DNA from: Candidatus Aminicenantes bacterium UBA6228
GTDB lineage: Bacteria; Acidobacteriota; Aminicenantia; Aminicenantales; Saccharicenantaceae
Direction: 5' to 3'
Assembly: GCA_002441005.1 (NCBI GenBank)
Contig: DJWO01000009.1
Span: 1-64,000 of the forward strand
Length of the DNA stretch: 64,000 bases
Made by a program: the position numbers and the translations under genes
The notes under the pieces: generated by a model
What the model saw: only the letters and a program-made list of their open reading frames with translations
Database searches by the model: none
Told to the model about the DNA's origin: nothing
Shown: positions 52,944 through 61,539 of the stretch, in pieces
Numbering within the stretch: position 1 is the stretch's first letter
How the letters are laid out: each line of letters starts with the position of its first letter

Positions 52944-53451
52944 TAAGGTCCAGTAAACCTTCTGGAGGATCTATAATGATTAATTTTTTCCCAACCTCAA
53001 TCCGCCGGCAAATTTCTTCGACCAGAGGGATTTCCAGTGTCTGGCCAACTCTGTCTACGGTCAGAAAAGCGAGACCGCCAGCTTCATTCACTCCAGCCAC
53101 TATTCCTACCGCCTGGCCGTTTACGGTTTCTACCCGGCAGCCAAGTAGCTCAAAATCATAATAGGATCCGTCAGCCGGGCGGGGAAAATCATCAGGCTTG
53201 GCCATAACCTCGTGACCCCGCAGGGCTTCAGCCGCTTCTAAACCATTGACCCCGTCTAATTTCAAAAAAGAAGAGTTTGCTGCCTGGTTAGATCGTTCGA
53301 CTTTATAAACCTGGCACTCTCCTTCTCGTTCAATATAAATTTCCTTGAAGAATGGCTCCTTTATCCAGGGATGAAACCTGACCTTGACTGTGCCATCCTT
53401 CCCTTCGCCCCGGATTATTCTGCCGACAGCTACTAAATCAGCCTTTTTCAA
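52933..53451 (-). CDS. rimM: 16S rRNA processing protein RimM
   Basis: A 172-residue protein with an N-terminal RimM barrel (GRIIRGEGKDGTVKVRF) and a C-terminal PRC barrel (YYDFELLGCRVET, EIPLVEEICRRI, DPPEGLLDL). It helps 30S maturation. It overlaps the KH gene by 14 bases. Confidence 0.93.
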   Translation of the reverse strand: MKKADLVAVGRIIRGEGKDGTVKVRFHPWIKEPFFKEIYIEREGECQVYKVERSNQAANSSFLKLDGVNGLEAAEALRGHEVMAKPDDFPRPADGSYYDFELLGCRVETVNGQAVGIVAGVNEAGGLAFLTVDRVGQTLEIPLVEEICRRIEVGKKLIIIDPPEGLLDLNEI

Positions 53452-53674
53452 TGATCTCGAGATTGAATCTCCGTTTCATTTTCATCCCGGCTGCGCCGAG
53501 AATAACCCGGATAGCCCTGGCCGTCCGTCCCTGTTTCCCGATTACCTTGCCCAGATCCTCGGGAGCAACTTTGAGTTCCAGGATAGTGGTTTGTTCCCCT
53601 TCCAGCTGGGAAACCTGAACTTTGTCCGGATTGTCAACCAGTGATTTCGCAATCATTTCAACCAGTTCTTTCAC
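53438..53674 (-). CDS. khpA: KH-domain RNA-binding protein KhpA
   Basis: A 78-residue single KH domain with the GxxG motif in VIGKQGRTARAIR. This is the YlqC/KhpA family, which lies between rpsP and rimM in many bacteria. Confidence 0.92.
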   Translation of the reverse strand: MKELVEMIAKSLVDNPDKVQVSQLEGEQTTILELKVAPEDLGKVIGKQGRTARAIRVILGAAGMKMKRRFNLEIIEKG

Positions 53675-53685
53675 TGTAACCTCCT

Positions 53686-53952
53686 TTAAGACTTAGAATC
53701 TTGAGATGATTTTTGTTCCTTAGCAGCTCTATCAATTAATGAGTTAACAGTTTCTGACGGCTTTGCTCCCCGGCTAAGCCAGTAATTTACTCTGTCCAGA
53801 TCGAGTTTAAACTCGACAGGTTCCTTCCTGGGATTATAATAACCCAGGGTGTCCAGGGTTTTACTCTGCCTGGCCCGGATTGAATTAATAGCCACTATTC
53901 GATAAGAAGGTTTTTTCTTAGCCCCAAATCTCATCAGACGCAGTTTAATCAT
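53686..53952 (-). CDS. rpsP: 30S ribosomal protein S16
   Basis: An 88-residue ribosomal protein; the start MIKLRLMRFGAKKKPSYRIV in short form (RFGAKKKPSYR) and LDTLGYYNPRKEP are diagnostic. First gene of the operon. Confidence 0.96.
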   Translation of the reverse strand: MIKLRLMRFGAKKKPSYRIVAINSIRARQSKTLDTLGYYNPRKEPVEFKLDLDRVNYWLSRGAKPSETVNSLIDRAAKEQKSSQDSKS

Positions 53953-53988
53953 TGGTCATCAGCTCTCTTTTTTCTAAATTTAGATCAA

Positions 53989-54017
53989 ATATTAGCTAAA
54001 AACCAAAAATAAGTCAA
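53989..54017 (-). promoter_or_regulatory. Promoter of the rpsP operon
   Basis: On the minus strand TTGACT (54012-54017), a 17-base spacer and TAATAT (53989-53994). Confidence 0.65.
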
Positions 54018-54104
54018 CCTTTATTTCCCTCTCTCCGGCCTGATTCCAGGACCGGTCTTTGCTCTTCCCTCTTTTATCTAAGGCCGAACTTTTTTAACAA
54101 TTCC

Positions 54105-54134
54105 TTGACAGATTACCCTCTTCTGGCATTAAAT
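54105..54134 (+). promoter_or_regulatory. Promoter of the three-gene module
   Basis: TTGACA (54105-54110), an 18-base spacer and TTAAAT (54129-54134), about 20 bases before a TTG start. Confidence 0.55.
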
Positions 54135-54154
54135 TAGTGAAAAGAGGCATTTAA

Positions 54155-55204
54155 TTGGCTGGTGAGAAAGAACTTCTCTTCAAGCTTCTGGCAGTAATTA
54201 ACAATAATTATACAGAAAGCGACCTGGAAGAGCTAATTTTAGCTCTGGTCAAGGCTCTGCTGCCCGCTATTCATCGAACCAGGAGCTTTTACTTTATAAC
54301 CGGTCCTTATAACGCCCGCGATATAGCTTTCCTGACTGTTTCCTCTCTCCTGGTTAAAGACAGGGAGGGTAGATTCCCGGCACTCGAAAAAGCTTTTAAC
54401 TGGAAAGTAGTGGAAAGGTTGACCATCAGTAATGAGGCTGTTTTCAGTGCTTACCTAAACAATATTCTGTTAAAGAGGCTAAAACAAACTTATTATTGCC
54501 TTGGCCGGGAAATCAGGCCAGAAAGAGCCAGAATAAAAAAGGAGATCATCTATTTTCTAAAAAAGTCAAAAGATTACCAGCTGATTAAGGACAAAACCAC
54601 CGGGCGCTGGCTGGTCAGATTCGAACCTCAGGCTCCAGCCGGCCGGCTGGAAACAAAAAAGGCCAGAGTGAAAGAACCCGAGGAACTTCTGGCTATCTGT
54701 CTCAATAGCGGTCTCGGCGGACTTCAAATCCCGAAATTTTTTAAAAAACTGGCTATCAATCTAAACAAGAATAAGGCAGGTTTTGAGTTACCCATTAACG
54801 ACTTGCTGATTATTTATCTTCGAACCCAGCAGCATTATCTCAAGCAGGAAGTTAAGTCCTGCTCCTATTCTGGGCATAAAGTCACGGTTATTGATTTAAA
54901 TGAAATATTTACCGTCTGGCTCGACGAGCTCCGGGAAAGGAATCAACAGCTTCTCCTCAAGTACGTTCAAAAAAAGAAACTGGGCCTTCAAGAAAAAGAT
55001 AGCTATCTCCGGGCTCTGGACGATCTTTTTGCCGATTGGTCGCAAGGCGGACAGGAAAATTCGCTTTTCTATTACCTGCAAAAATATCAGCCGCAGTTAT
55101 CACCTCAGGCTTACCGGCAAGAAAAAAGGAAAATTATGGAATATCTGGTTAAAAACTCCAGAGATTTTCTAAAAAGTAAAATCTATGACTGGCAATCAGT
55201 CTGA
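54155..55204 (+). CDS. Protein of unknown function, possibly sigma-factor-like
   Basis: A 349-residue cytoplasmic protein with a TTG start supported by AGAGG seven bases upstream. No motif of a known family is clear. The stretch ERLTISNEAVFSAYLNNILL followed by an Arg/Lys-rich helix has the look of sigma-70 region 2 (a Phe-x-Ala-Tyr-Leu helix), and the C-terminal part is helical and basic. It is the first gene of a three-gene plus-strand module (gap of 14 bases to the next). Confidence 0.55.
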   Translation: MAGEKELLFKLLAVINNNYTESDLEELILALVKALLPAIHRTRSFYFITGPYNARDIAFLTVSSLLVKDREGRFPALEKAFNWKVVERLTISNEAVFSAYLNNILLKRLKQTYYCLGREIRPERARIKKEIIYFLKKSKDYQLIKDKTTGRWLVRFEPQAPAGRLETKKARVKEPEELLAICLNSGLGGLQIPKFFKKLAINLNKNKAGFELPINDLLIIYLRTQQHYLKQEVKSCSYSGHKVTVIDLNEIFTVWLDELRERNQQLLLKYVQKKKLGLQEKDSYLRALDDLFADWSQGGQENSLFYYLQKYQPQLSPQAYRQEKRKIMEYLVKNSRDFLKSKIYDWQSV

Positions 55205-55218
55205 TTTGGGGGGAAAGG

Positions 55219-55920
55219 ATGATGGTAAAAAGGCGCCCGCCAGCTGATAAAAATGGGCTGTCTGACTTTTGTGGCTCTCTGGCCCGGCACTGGAATTTCA
55301 GGAGTTCTTTTGAACTTTTTCGCCTCAACCGCCCGCCAGCTTCCCCGCCTCAGCTTCTGGCTTTGTCGGCTTGGCCTTCTTTTGAAATCTATGCCGAAAA
55401 GATGTCTTTTATTTCTGGAGATGGCAGTTACTTGCTTAGAGTTATTGAAAACAAAATGAGTGGTAACCTGGAAGGGCATCTCATCCATTCTCTTCCTCAA
55501 AAATACCAGCAGGTTTTTATTGAGCTGGAAGGCTTAACCGGAGAATATCTGACTGATAGCCATGGGCTGGTCAATTTCGGGAAGATTGAACTGGATACTT
55601 CCCGGGTCAGGGTTAACCTTTGCTCCCCAGTTGCTATCTTTAAATTTAAACATCTCTGGAGCTGTCCGGCGGTCAAGATCTATCCAGAATTAATCTCGAC
55701 TGGCTGGGAACAGACTGTTCTTGACCTGGAATACTTTTCAGCCACTCCTGATCAAGTTTTAAAAGTTCAAATTGGAAATATCCCCGAAGGCCGGGAAATA
55801 GCCAGAGTTGTCCTGGTCACCAATCAACAGGAAACTTTAATAGCTGTTCCCCAAAAAAGGCTGTGCCTGTTCGAACTGCCAGCCGGGGCCAGGGATGGCC
55901 AGTTCAATATTTATGAATAA
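55219..55920 (+). CDS. Protein of unknown function in a three-gene module
   Basis: A 233-residue protein with no signal peptide. The C-terminal part is beta-rich with GEYLTDSHGLVNFGKIEL, which recalls the carboxypeptidase-regulatory-like domain that accompanies some sigma-factor systems. The N-terminal 50 residues are basic and Pro-rich. AAAGG directly precedes the first ATG; a second ATG follows at once. It overlaps the next gene by 26 bases. Confidence 0.55.
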   Translation: MMVKRRPPADKNGLSDFCGSLARHWNFRSSFELFRLNRPPASPPQLLALSAWPSFEIYAEKMSFISGDGSYLLRVIENKMSGNLEGHLIHSLPQKYQQVFIELEGLTGEYLTDSHGLVNFGKIELDTSRVRVNLCSPVAIFKFKHLWSCPAVKIYPELISTGWEQTVLDLEYFSATPDQVLKVQIGNIPEGREIARVVLVTNQQETLIAVPQKRLCLFELPAGARDGQFNIYE

Positions 55921-58288
55921 CAAGACAAAAGAACAAAACAATTCATCACCTCTCTACCTTGATAATCTATTTAATCAGACTCTGGCCAGCATCTCGTCAG
56001 CCAGGGACGATCAGCAGCGGGTCAAATTCATCTGCGATTTTATCTGGGAAACGATTGATCTTGAAGAAGACCTGACTTATTCCTTCTACCTGCAGATTTC
56101 CGGGATGTTTTTTTATTTGACTTCTAATTTCTGGCCGGAAGGCTTAGCCCCTGATGACCTCGAGATCTTTTTTGAAACTGGCTTGAGGTTGCAGGCCAGG
56201 CTGGAAGAAACAATTGATTTTTTGCTCTTTAAGGAATCTTCAGCCAATATTCTTTTGCACTTAGCCTTAAGCTATTTTTACTTGGGCGAGCTGGAAGAAG
56301 GCTGGAAAAGCCTGGTCAAAAAGAACAGGATTTCTGGCCTGAATTCCTTTCAGGAGGTCAGCCAGCAGACCAAATCATTTGAAAGTCTGGTTGCCCCCTC
56401 TGCCCAGGGTTTAAAAAATTCTTCGCTGTCTAACTTAGAACTGGCCACATCTTACCTGTCGCGCCAGGCTACCAGGGGCGAACTGGGCTCTGATCCTGAC
56501 GAAATACTGGAAAGGTGGGGGAAATATACAGGTTTTAGTTCTGATAGCATCTATTGCTGCCTGGTAGAAAGGGAAAGCTGGCTTCAGGCCCCGGCCGGAG
56601 CCAGGTTGTCCAGGCTGGAGAGCCATTGCCGGCCAGCGGCTTCCTCTGATTCCCACAATACTTTCAGATTTTTTAACGCCTCAGTTATCCACCTGGATGA
56701 AATAAATAATTGTGCCTCTGACGCTTTAGAAGCTGCTGATTATTTAATGAAAAACTTCTTCCGGGTTAACTTTCCTCCCTGCTCGCTATCCATTTCCTTT
56801 GCTGAAAAAAAATTCTTATATGGAGGAGAAAGTCTCGGGCTGCCCCTGGCCTTGCTGGCCATCACTCAAAAGTTACTGACGGGCGGGCACCGCTTCTGGT
56901 TTCTTTTTCCAGCCGAGACAGCTTATGCCGGCCGGGTTGATTTGAACGGAGAAGTGTTAAGAATCGAGCCAGAAGCGCTGGAGCTTAAAATCCAGACGGC
57001 CTTCTTTTCTGGTCTGAGGTATTTAGTTATCCCTGAAACCAATTTAAAAGAAGGCTCAGCTTTTCTTTATAAACTTCTTTCCCGCTATCCTTTCCGGCGG
57101 CTGGAGCTGGTAGGCATTAAGAGGCTGGAGGATGTCTTCGTTGATAACCGCCTGGCCGTCAAAAAAAGCCTGCCGGCTTTGGTCTGGTTTTTTAAAAAAA
57201 GGGGGCTGGTTTTAAAAAGGGCGGCTGGCCTGGTCATCATTCTGGGTTTGGTAGTTGCTGCCCTGATAATTATTTCCAGAAATCCTGTTTTCCATTTCTG
57301 GAAAAACAGGTCGCCCCTGCTGGTTAAAGCTCATTATGGCAGCCTGATGGCTTTTAATCAGGAAAATCAGGTGGTCTGGACCTATAAACTGCCCCATGCC
57401 TTTATACCCGAAAGTCTGAGCCAGAAACTGATCGATATCAATGGGGACCGGAAGGACGAAATTCTGGTAGCCGGTTCCTATAGAAGCGATGAACTGCTTA
57501 ATTCTGAATTATTCTGTTTTTCACGCTCCGGCGATGTCATCTGGCACTATAAACCGGGGAAAAGGATGAAGACTCTGGCTGATGAGTTTTCCAACCATTA
57601 CGTTATCAGCGCCTTTGAAATTTTTGAACCAGATACAAATAGCCGGCAAAAGTCAGTCCTGGTTGTTGCTCATCACGCTACCTGGTATCCAACTCAGATT
57701 TCTCTTCTCAATGATAAGGGTTATCTCACCGGAGAGTACTGGAATGCCGGCTATCTGGGAGAGAAAGCCATAATCATCGAAGACCTGGATAATGACAGCT
57801 GGAAAGAAATTATACTCGGCGGAACTAATAACGATTTTCAATCGGCCTGCCTGTTTGTTCTGAACTCGGAAAAAATTAGCGGTTGCTCTCCGGCCAGTGG
57901 ACAGCCTGAATTCCAGTTTAGAGATCTGCCCCCCGGCAATCAGGAGTTCTATTTATTATTCCCCAGGTCAACTCTTAACCAGGTCATGTCTTTAAGAAAT
58001 TATACCAACTTAATTGAAATTTCGAGAGAAGATAAGATCATCCAGGTGACGACGACTGAATATGTCAAGGAATTCAACTATGAAATAAAGTACAACTTTA
58101 ATTACCGCCTGGAGCCAATTTTTTCAAGGCCGGTAGATGTTATGACTGAAAAAGTGAAGGAGTTGATTGTCTCCAGGACACTGCCCTCTCACGCTCTAAC
58201 GGAGCTGCAATTGCTTAAAGAAAGAATACGCTACTGGGATGGCCAGGGGTGGACTTATAAACCGGTCCGGAACAAAACTGCTGATTGA
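55895..58288 (+). CDS. Membrane protein with degenerate Lon-protease-like domain and FG-GAP propeller
   Basis: A 797-residue protein. Residues 1-240 are helical (TPR-like). Residues about 265-412 resemble the Lon proteolytic domain: GGESLGL at 310-316 stands for the DGPSAG serine motif (Ser313) and GRVDLNGEVLRI with a final LRYLVIPETN follow the usual Lon order, but the expected catalytic Lys aligns with Glu363. A membrane helix is at about 443-461. The outer C-terminal part has FG-GAP-like calcium motifs (DINGDRKDEI at 514 and DLDNDSWKEI at 630) of a beta-propeller. A later ATG at 55913 is an alternative start. It may sense an outside ligand and signal inward; that is inference. Confidence 0.6.
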   Translation: MASSIFMNNKTKEQNNSSPLYLDNLFNQTLASISSARDDQQRVKFICDFIWETIDLEEDLTYSFYLQISGMFFYLTSNFWPEGLAPDDLEIFFETGLRLQARLEETIDFLLFKESSANILLHLALSYFYLGELEEGWKSLVKKNRISGLNSFQEVSQQTKSFESLVAPSAQGLKNSSLSNLELATSYLSRQATRGELGSDPDEILERWGKYTGFSSDSIYCCLVERESWLQAPAGARLSRLESHCRPAASSDSHNTFRFFNASVIHLDEINNCASDALEAADYLMKNFFRVNFPPCSLSISFAEKKFLYGGESLGLPLALLAITQKLLTGGHRFWFLFPAETAYAGRVDLNGEVLRIEPEALELKIQTAFFSGLRYLVIPETNLKEGSAFLYKLLSRYPFRRLELVGIKRLEDVFVDNRLAVKKSLPALVWFFKKRGLVLKRAAGLVIILGLVVAALIIISRNPVFHFWKNRSPLLVKAHYGSLMAFNQENQVVWTYKLPHAFIPESLSQKLIDINGDRKDEILVAGSYRSDELLNSELFCFSRSGDVIWHYKPGKRMKTLADEFSNHYVISAFEIFEPDTNSRQKSVLVVAHHATWYPTQISLLNDKGYLTGEYWNAGYLGEKAIIIEDLDNDSWKEIILGGTNNDFQSACLFVLNSEKISGCSPASGQPEFQFRDLPPGNQEFYLLFPRSTLNQVMSLRNYTNLIEISREDKIIQVTTTEYVKEFNYEIKYNFNYRLEPIFSRPVDVMTEKVKELIVSRTLPSHALTELQLLKERIRYWDGQGWTYKPVRNKTAD

Positions 58289-58614
58289 CAAAAGATTAGC
58301 CCCGTCTTTAAATTCTTCTAAGCAGCCAGGTTGCTCTCACCCCCCGCCAATAACTATAAGCCAACAACAATAAAAAATCAGGCTTTTTTCTGCACCGGAG
58401 ATTTTCGGCACACTTTAATATATGTAAGGTGGAGGTAAGAGCAAAAGGAAGGTGGGAACCTTCTTTTTTTTGCCCTGATTCTAACCTGAAATCACCAAGC
58501 AGCTAAATCTACCCCTTACCGCCCTTTTTATAAGCTCTCCCCCTGTAAGCTAATAAAAAATTAACCGCTGCCGATAATTAATGCTTTTCCCCGCCGGCTA
58601 CGGCCACCTTTTTT
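58289..58614. other. Intergenic region with terminator
   Basis: About 320 bases between convergent genes. It contains the terminator at 58448-58471. A hairpin-like stretch at 58393-58412 (CACCGGAGATTTTCGG) and a purine-rich stretch precede it, which could be a short structured RNA, but I see no known class. Confidence 0.4.
58448..58471 (+). terminator. Intrinsic terminator
   Basis: GAAGGT (58448-58453), loop GGGA, and ACCTTC (58458-58463), then eight T. It is 160 bases after the last gene of the three-gene module. Confidence 0.7.
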
Positions 58615-60213
58615 CTAATATAGCCGGTTTCCCTGGTTATCAATGATAATAAAAGCAGGCAGGTCTTTAACCGCAATTTTTCTTATAGCTTCCATGCCGA
58701 GATCTTCAAAATCCAGCAGTTCAGAGCTGACAATGTGCTCTTTGGCCACCAGAGCCGCTGCTCCCCCAATTGTCCCTAAATAAAAGCCATTGTATTTCTG
58801 ACAGGCCTTGACCACCCGCTCGGAACGGTTGCCTTTGCCCAGCATTATCCTGGAAGCTCCGGCCTTCATAAAATCCTCGACGTAGGTATCCATTCTCTGG
58901 GCAGAAGTTGGGCCGAAACTGCCGGTGACCAGACCGGGGGGTGTCTTGGCCGGTCCAGCATAATAAATAGGGTGTTCCTTGAAGTAAGCTGGAAGCGGCT
59001 GTCCGGCTTCCATCATTTTCTTAAGCCGGAGGTGAGCCTGATCGCGGGCCACAATAAGAGTCCCGGACAGGCTGAGTCTGGTTCCAACCGGATAACGGGA
59101 AAGTTCTGCCGCCAGTTTATCTATCGGCTGGTCTAAATTTATCCCGGGGGCGGTGCCAGATTCTACCGCTTCGATTTTTTTAAGAAAAGGCCTTAGGTCA
59201 TAAGCCAAGGTTTCCAGCCACAGCCCCTGTTTGTTTATTTTGGCTTTCATATTTCGATCAGCATTACAGCTAACGCCCAGGCCAACAGGCAAAGAGCCCC
59301 CGTGCCTGGGCAGCCTGATGACCCGTGCTTCTAAGGCGAAAGCCTGGCCGCCAAATTGAGCCCCCAGCCCTGTTTCTTCAGCTATGGCCATGATTTTCTT
59401 TTCCCAGTCCAAATCCCGATAGCCATGAGGACGTCCCGTCGGCCGGTCGATAAGATTATCCAGAAAGCCCGCTGAAGCCAGCTTAACAGTTTTAAGATTC
59501 ATTTCGGGCGATAGCCCTCCGACCACTACTGCTAACCTGTAGGGAGGGCAAGCAGCAACTCCGATTGACCTTATTTTTTCCCTTAAAAAATCCGCCAGGG
59601 TCTTTTCATCTTTGAGAAGAGACTTGTTCTCCTGATAAAGAGCTGTTTTATTTGATGAGCCGCCGCCTTTAGCCATTATCCAGAAATGGTATTCATCTCC
59701 CTGGCAGCTCGCAATCTCAATCTGGGCCGGTAAATTATTACCGGTATTTATTTCTTCCAGCATGGACAAAGGAGCATTCTGAGAGGCTCTGAGATTCAGC
59801 CGGGTATAAGCATCGAAAACACCGTGGCTAAGATATTTGAGGTCATCAACTCCGGTCAAAACTCTTTCCCCCTTAAATCCCATAATGATAGCTGTCCCGG
59901 TATCCTGACAGAGAGGCAAGAGGCCTTCAGCAGCAATGGCTGCATTCTTGAGCAGCCCGGCCGCTACAAATTTATCATTAGCTGAAGCTTCCGGATTATC
60001 AAGAATGGAAGCCAGGTTCTGGAGATGCTTTTCCCGGAAATAAAAACTGACTCTGGTTAAAGCTTCGCGGACCAGAAGCCGCAAAGCCGCCGGCTCGATC
60101 TGAAGCCATTCTTGCCCCCGGATCTTAACCTCTTTGACATAACCTGCTGTCAACTGCTCGTATTTTGTTCCATCTTTCCCCAGGGGGAAAAGAGGCGTGT
60201 ATTCAAATCTCAT
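58615..60213 (-). CDS. Class I fumarase/mesaconase, fused alpha and beta
   Basis: A 532-residue iron-sulfur hydratase. The three cluster cysteines are Cys102 (PLCQDTGTA), Cys222 (ACPPYR) and Cys316 (VSCNADRN). The beta part is fused at the C-terminus, with TGSFGPTSAQRMD. Class I enzymes can act on fumarate or mesaconate. It is the last gene of the methylaspartate operon, so mesaconate to citramalate is the likely reaction, although fumarate cannot be ruled out. Confidence 0.88.
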   Translation of the reverse strand: MRFEYTPLFPLGKDGTKYEQLTAGYVKEVKIRGQEWLQIEPAALRLLVREALTRVSFYFREKHLQNLASILDNPEASANDKFVAAGLLKNAAIAAEGLLPLCQDTGTAIIMGFKGERVLTGVDDLKYLSHGVFDAYTRLNLRASQNAPLSMLEEINTGNNLPAQIEIASCQGDEYHFWIMAKGGGSSNKTALYQENKSLLKDEKTLADFLREKIRSIGVAACPPYRLAVVVGGLSPEMNLKTVKLASAGFLDNLIDRPTGRPHGYRDLDWEKKIMAIAEETGLGAQFGGQAFALEARVIRLPRHGGSLPVGLGVSCNADRNMKAKINKQGLWLETLAYDLRPFLKKIEAVESGTAPGINLDQPIDKLAAELSRYPVGTRLSLSGTLIVARDQAHLRLKKMMEAGQPLPAYFKEHPIYYAGPAKTPPGLVTGSFGPTSAQRMDTYVEDFMKAGASRIMLGKGNRSERVVKACQKYNGFYLGTIGGAAALVAKEHIVSSELLDFEDLGMEAIRKIAVKDLPAFIIIDNQGNRLY

Positions 60214-60245
60214 TTATTTACCTCCCGCCTCCAGACCGGAAATAA

Positions 60246-61193
60246 TTAGTCTTCAATATCCATGTATTCGATAATATCTTCAAATCCAGCAATGGCCTTT
60301 TGCCCGACCATGCCAACCAGCATGTAATCGTTAGTCAGGGGATTAAGGCGAAATTCTTTGAGCAACCGGAAATTTTCTATTTCGCCCGAGTGATGGACAT
60401 GAGTTCTCGGACCGGTACAGTATATTTTTATGTCGCCGACCTGGATAGCCTCCTCACCCACCTGACTGATAGGGACGTCAGCTTTAATGATGGCTTTAAC
60501 TTTCTCTTCCAGCTCATCTATATCAATATCCGGCCTTTGCGGAAAATTGATAACAAAACCGTGCCTGACATCAGAATGAATTAGAGGACCGGCGGAACGA
60601 TAATGATAATCACGCTCGAGGATAGCCACCGTGATATCTTCGGCCGAGTGGGCCATTAATCTGTATTTTATGGTTTTCTCCACGATAGCCTTAATATTTT
60701 CTGGAAAAGGGCCAAAAACAGTCGGCCGGGCCACAATAATTTCCTCACCAATGCCGATCAGCACCTGAGCGTTACAGCCAAGAACATCATAAATTAGATC
60801 AAAATGTTCAACGACTACCCGCCGCTTATGCTCAATGGCTCGCCTGATAGCTTCTTTAATTTTATATTTCTGCTTGAAAGCCAGTTCGTGCCTGACATCA
60901 ATATGAAAGGTATGACCCGAAAAATAATCATCGGGAGAAAAAGAATAAATGGGTGCCTGCCTGAGATTGACCCCTTCATCTTCATTGGTCAGTTCCAGGC
61001 CGGGGAAAAGACCCCGGATCAAAGTTGATTTACCCGAGCCTTCATCTCCGATAATACCGATCAGGTAATCGGTCGGAGACAGATAGCGGCGGGCAATTTC
61101 ACTGGCTACCATATAAAGACGGTAGCGGCCACGCGGAGCATAATAAACCGCATAAATTAGAGTATCAATTCTGGATAGTTGTTTGGGGTCCAT
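60246..61193 (-). CDS. P-loop ATPase/kinase-like protein of the methylaspartate operon
   Basis: A 315-residue protein with Walker A GDEGSGKS at 49-56 and a YYAPRGRYRLYM start. Its C-terminal half, with HSAEDITVAILERD and THVHHSGEI, resembles proteins annotated as alanine-tRNA synthetase second additional domain proteins. Their function is unknown. It lies 10 bases after the DUF4387 gene and 32 bases before the fumarase gene. Confidence 0.7.
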   Translation of the reverse strand: MDPKQLSRIDTLIYAVYYAPRGRYRLYMVASEIARRYLSPTDYLIGIIGDEGSGKSTLIRGLFPGLELTNEDEGVNLRQAPIYSFSPDDYFSGHTFHIDVRHELAFKQKYKIKEAIRRAIEHKRRVVVEHFDLIYDVLGCNAQVLIGIGEEIIVARPTVFGPFPENIKAIVEKTIKYRLMAHSAEDITVAILERDYHYRSAGPLIHSDVRHGFVINFPQRPDIDIDELEEKVKAIIKADVPISQVGEEAIQVGDIKIYCTGPRTHVHHSGEIENFRLLKEFRLNPLTNDYMLVGMVGQKAIAGFEDIIEYMDIED

Positions 61194-61203
61194 TCTCCCC
61201 CTT

Positions 61204-61539
61204 TTAAAATTTTAGATTTAAAAGAGGCGCATGCTGTTGAGCGCCATAAATATCTGTATCGCCAGGAGTACCGGAAGGAATTTTTCGTTTCAGGGTGATT
61301 TTGATGGCCTGACTTGGCTCAAAATAAATAATCTTCAGCACCTCTGATTTATCAACACCATAAAGAGCTGCTATCTGGCTGGCCGTCACCAGCTTTTTCT
61401 TTTTAAATAATTCATAATCACGCCTGTCTTTAAACATAATGTCTAAGGTCAGCTCATAAGGTCCTGAGTTTTTTGACCGGATAACTCTGGCTACTTTCAG
61501 TATACTTCTTTTAGCTCTATTTTTCATGCTGTCCCTCAC
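61204..61539 (-). CDS. DUF4387 protein
   Basis: A 111-residue protein with the family start VARVIRSKNSGPYELTLDI and later VTASQIAALYGVDKSEVL. DUF4387 often follows AtuA-like genes, as here (overlap of four bases). Function unknown. Confidence 0.82.
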   Translation of the reverse strand: MRDSMKNRAKRSILKVARVIRSKNSGPYELTLDIMFKDRRDYELFKKKKLVTASQIAALYGVDKSEVLKIIYFEPSQAIKITLKRKIPSGTPGDTDIYGAQQHAPLLNLKF

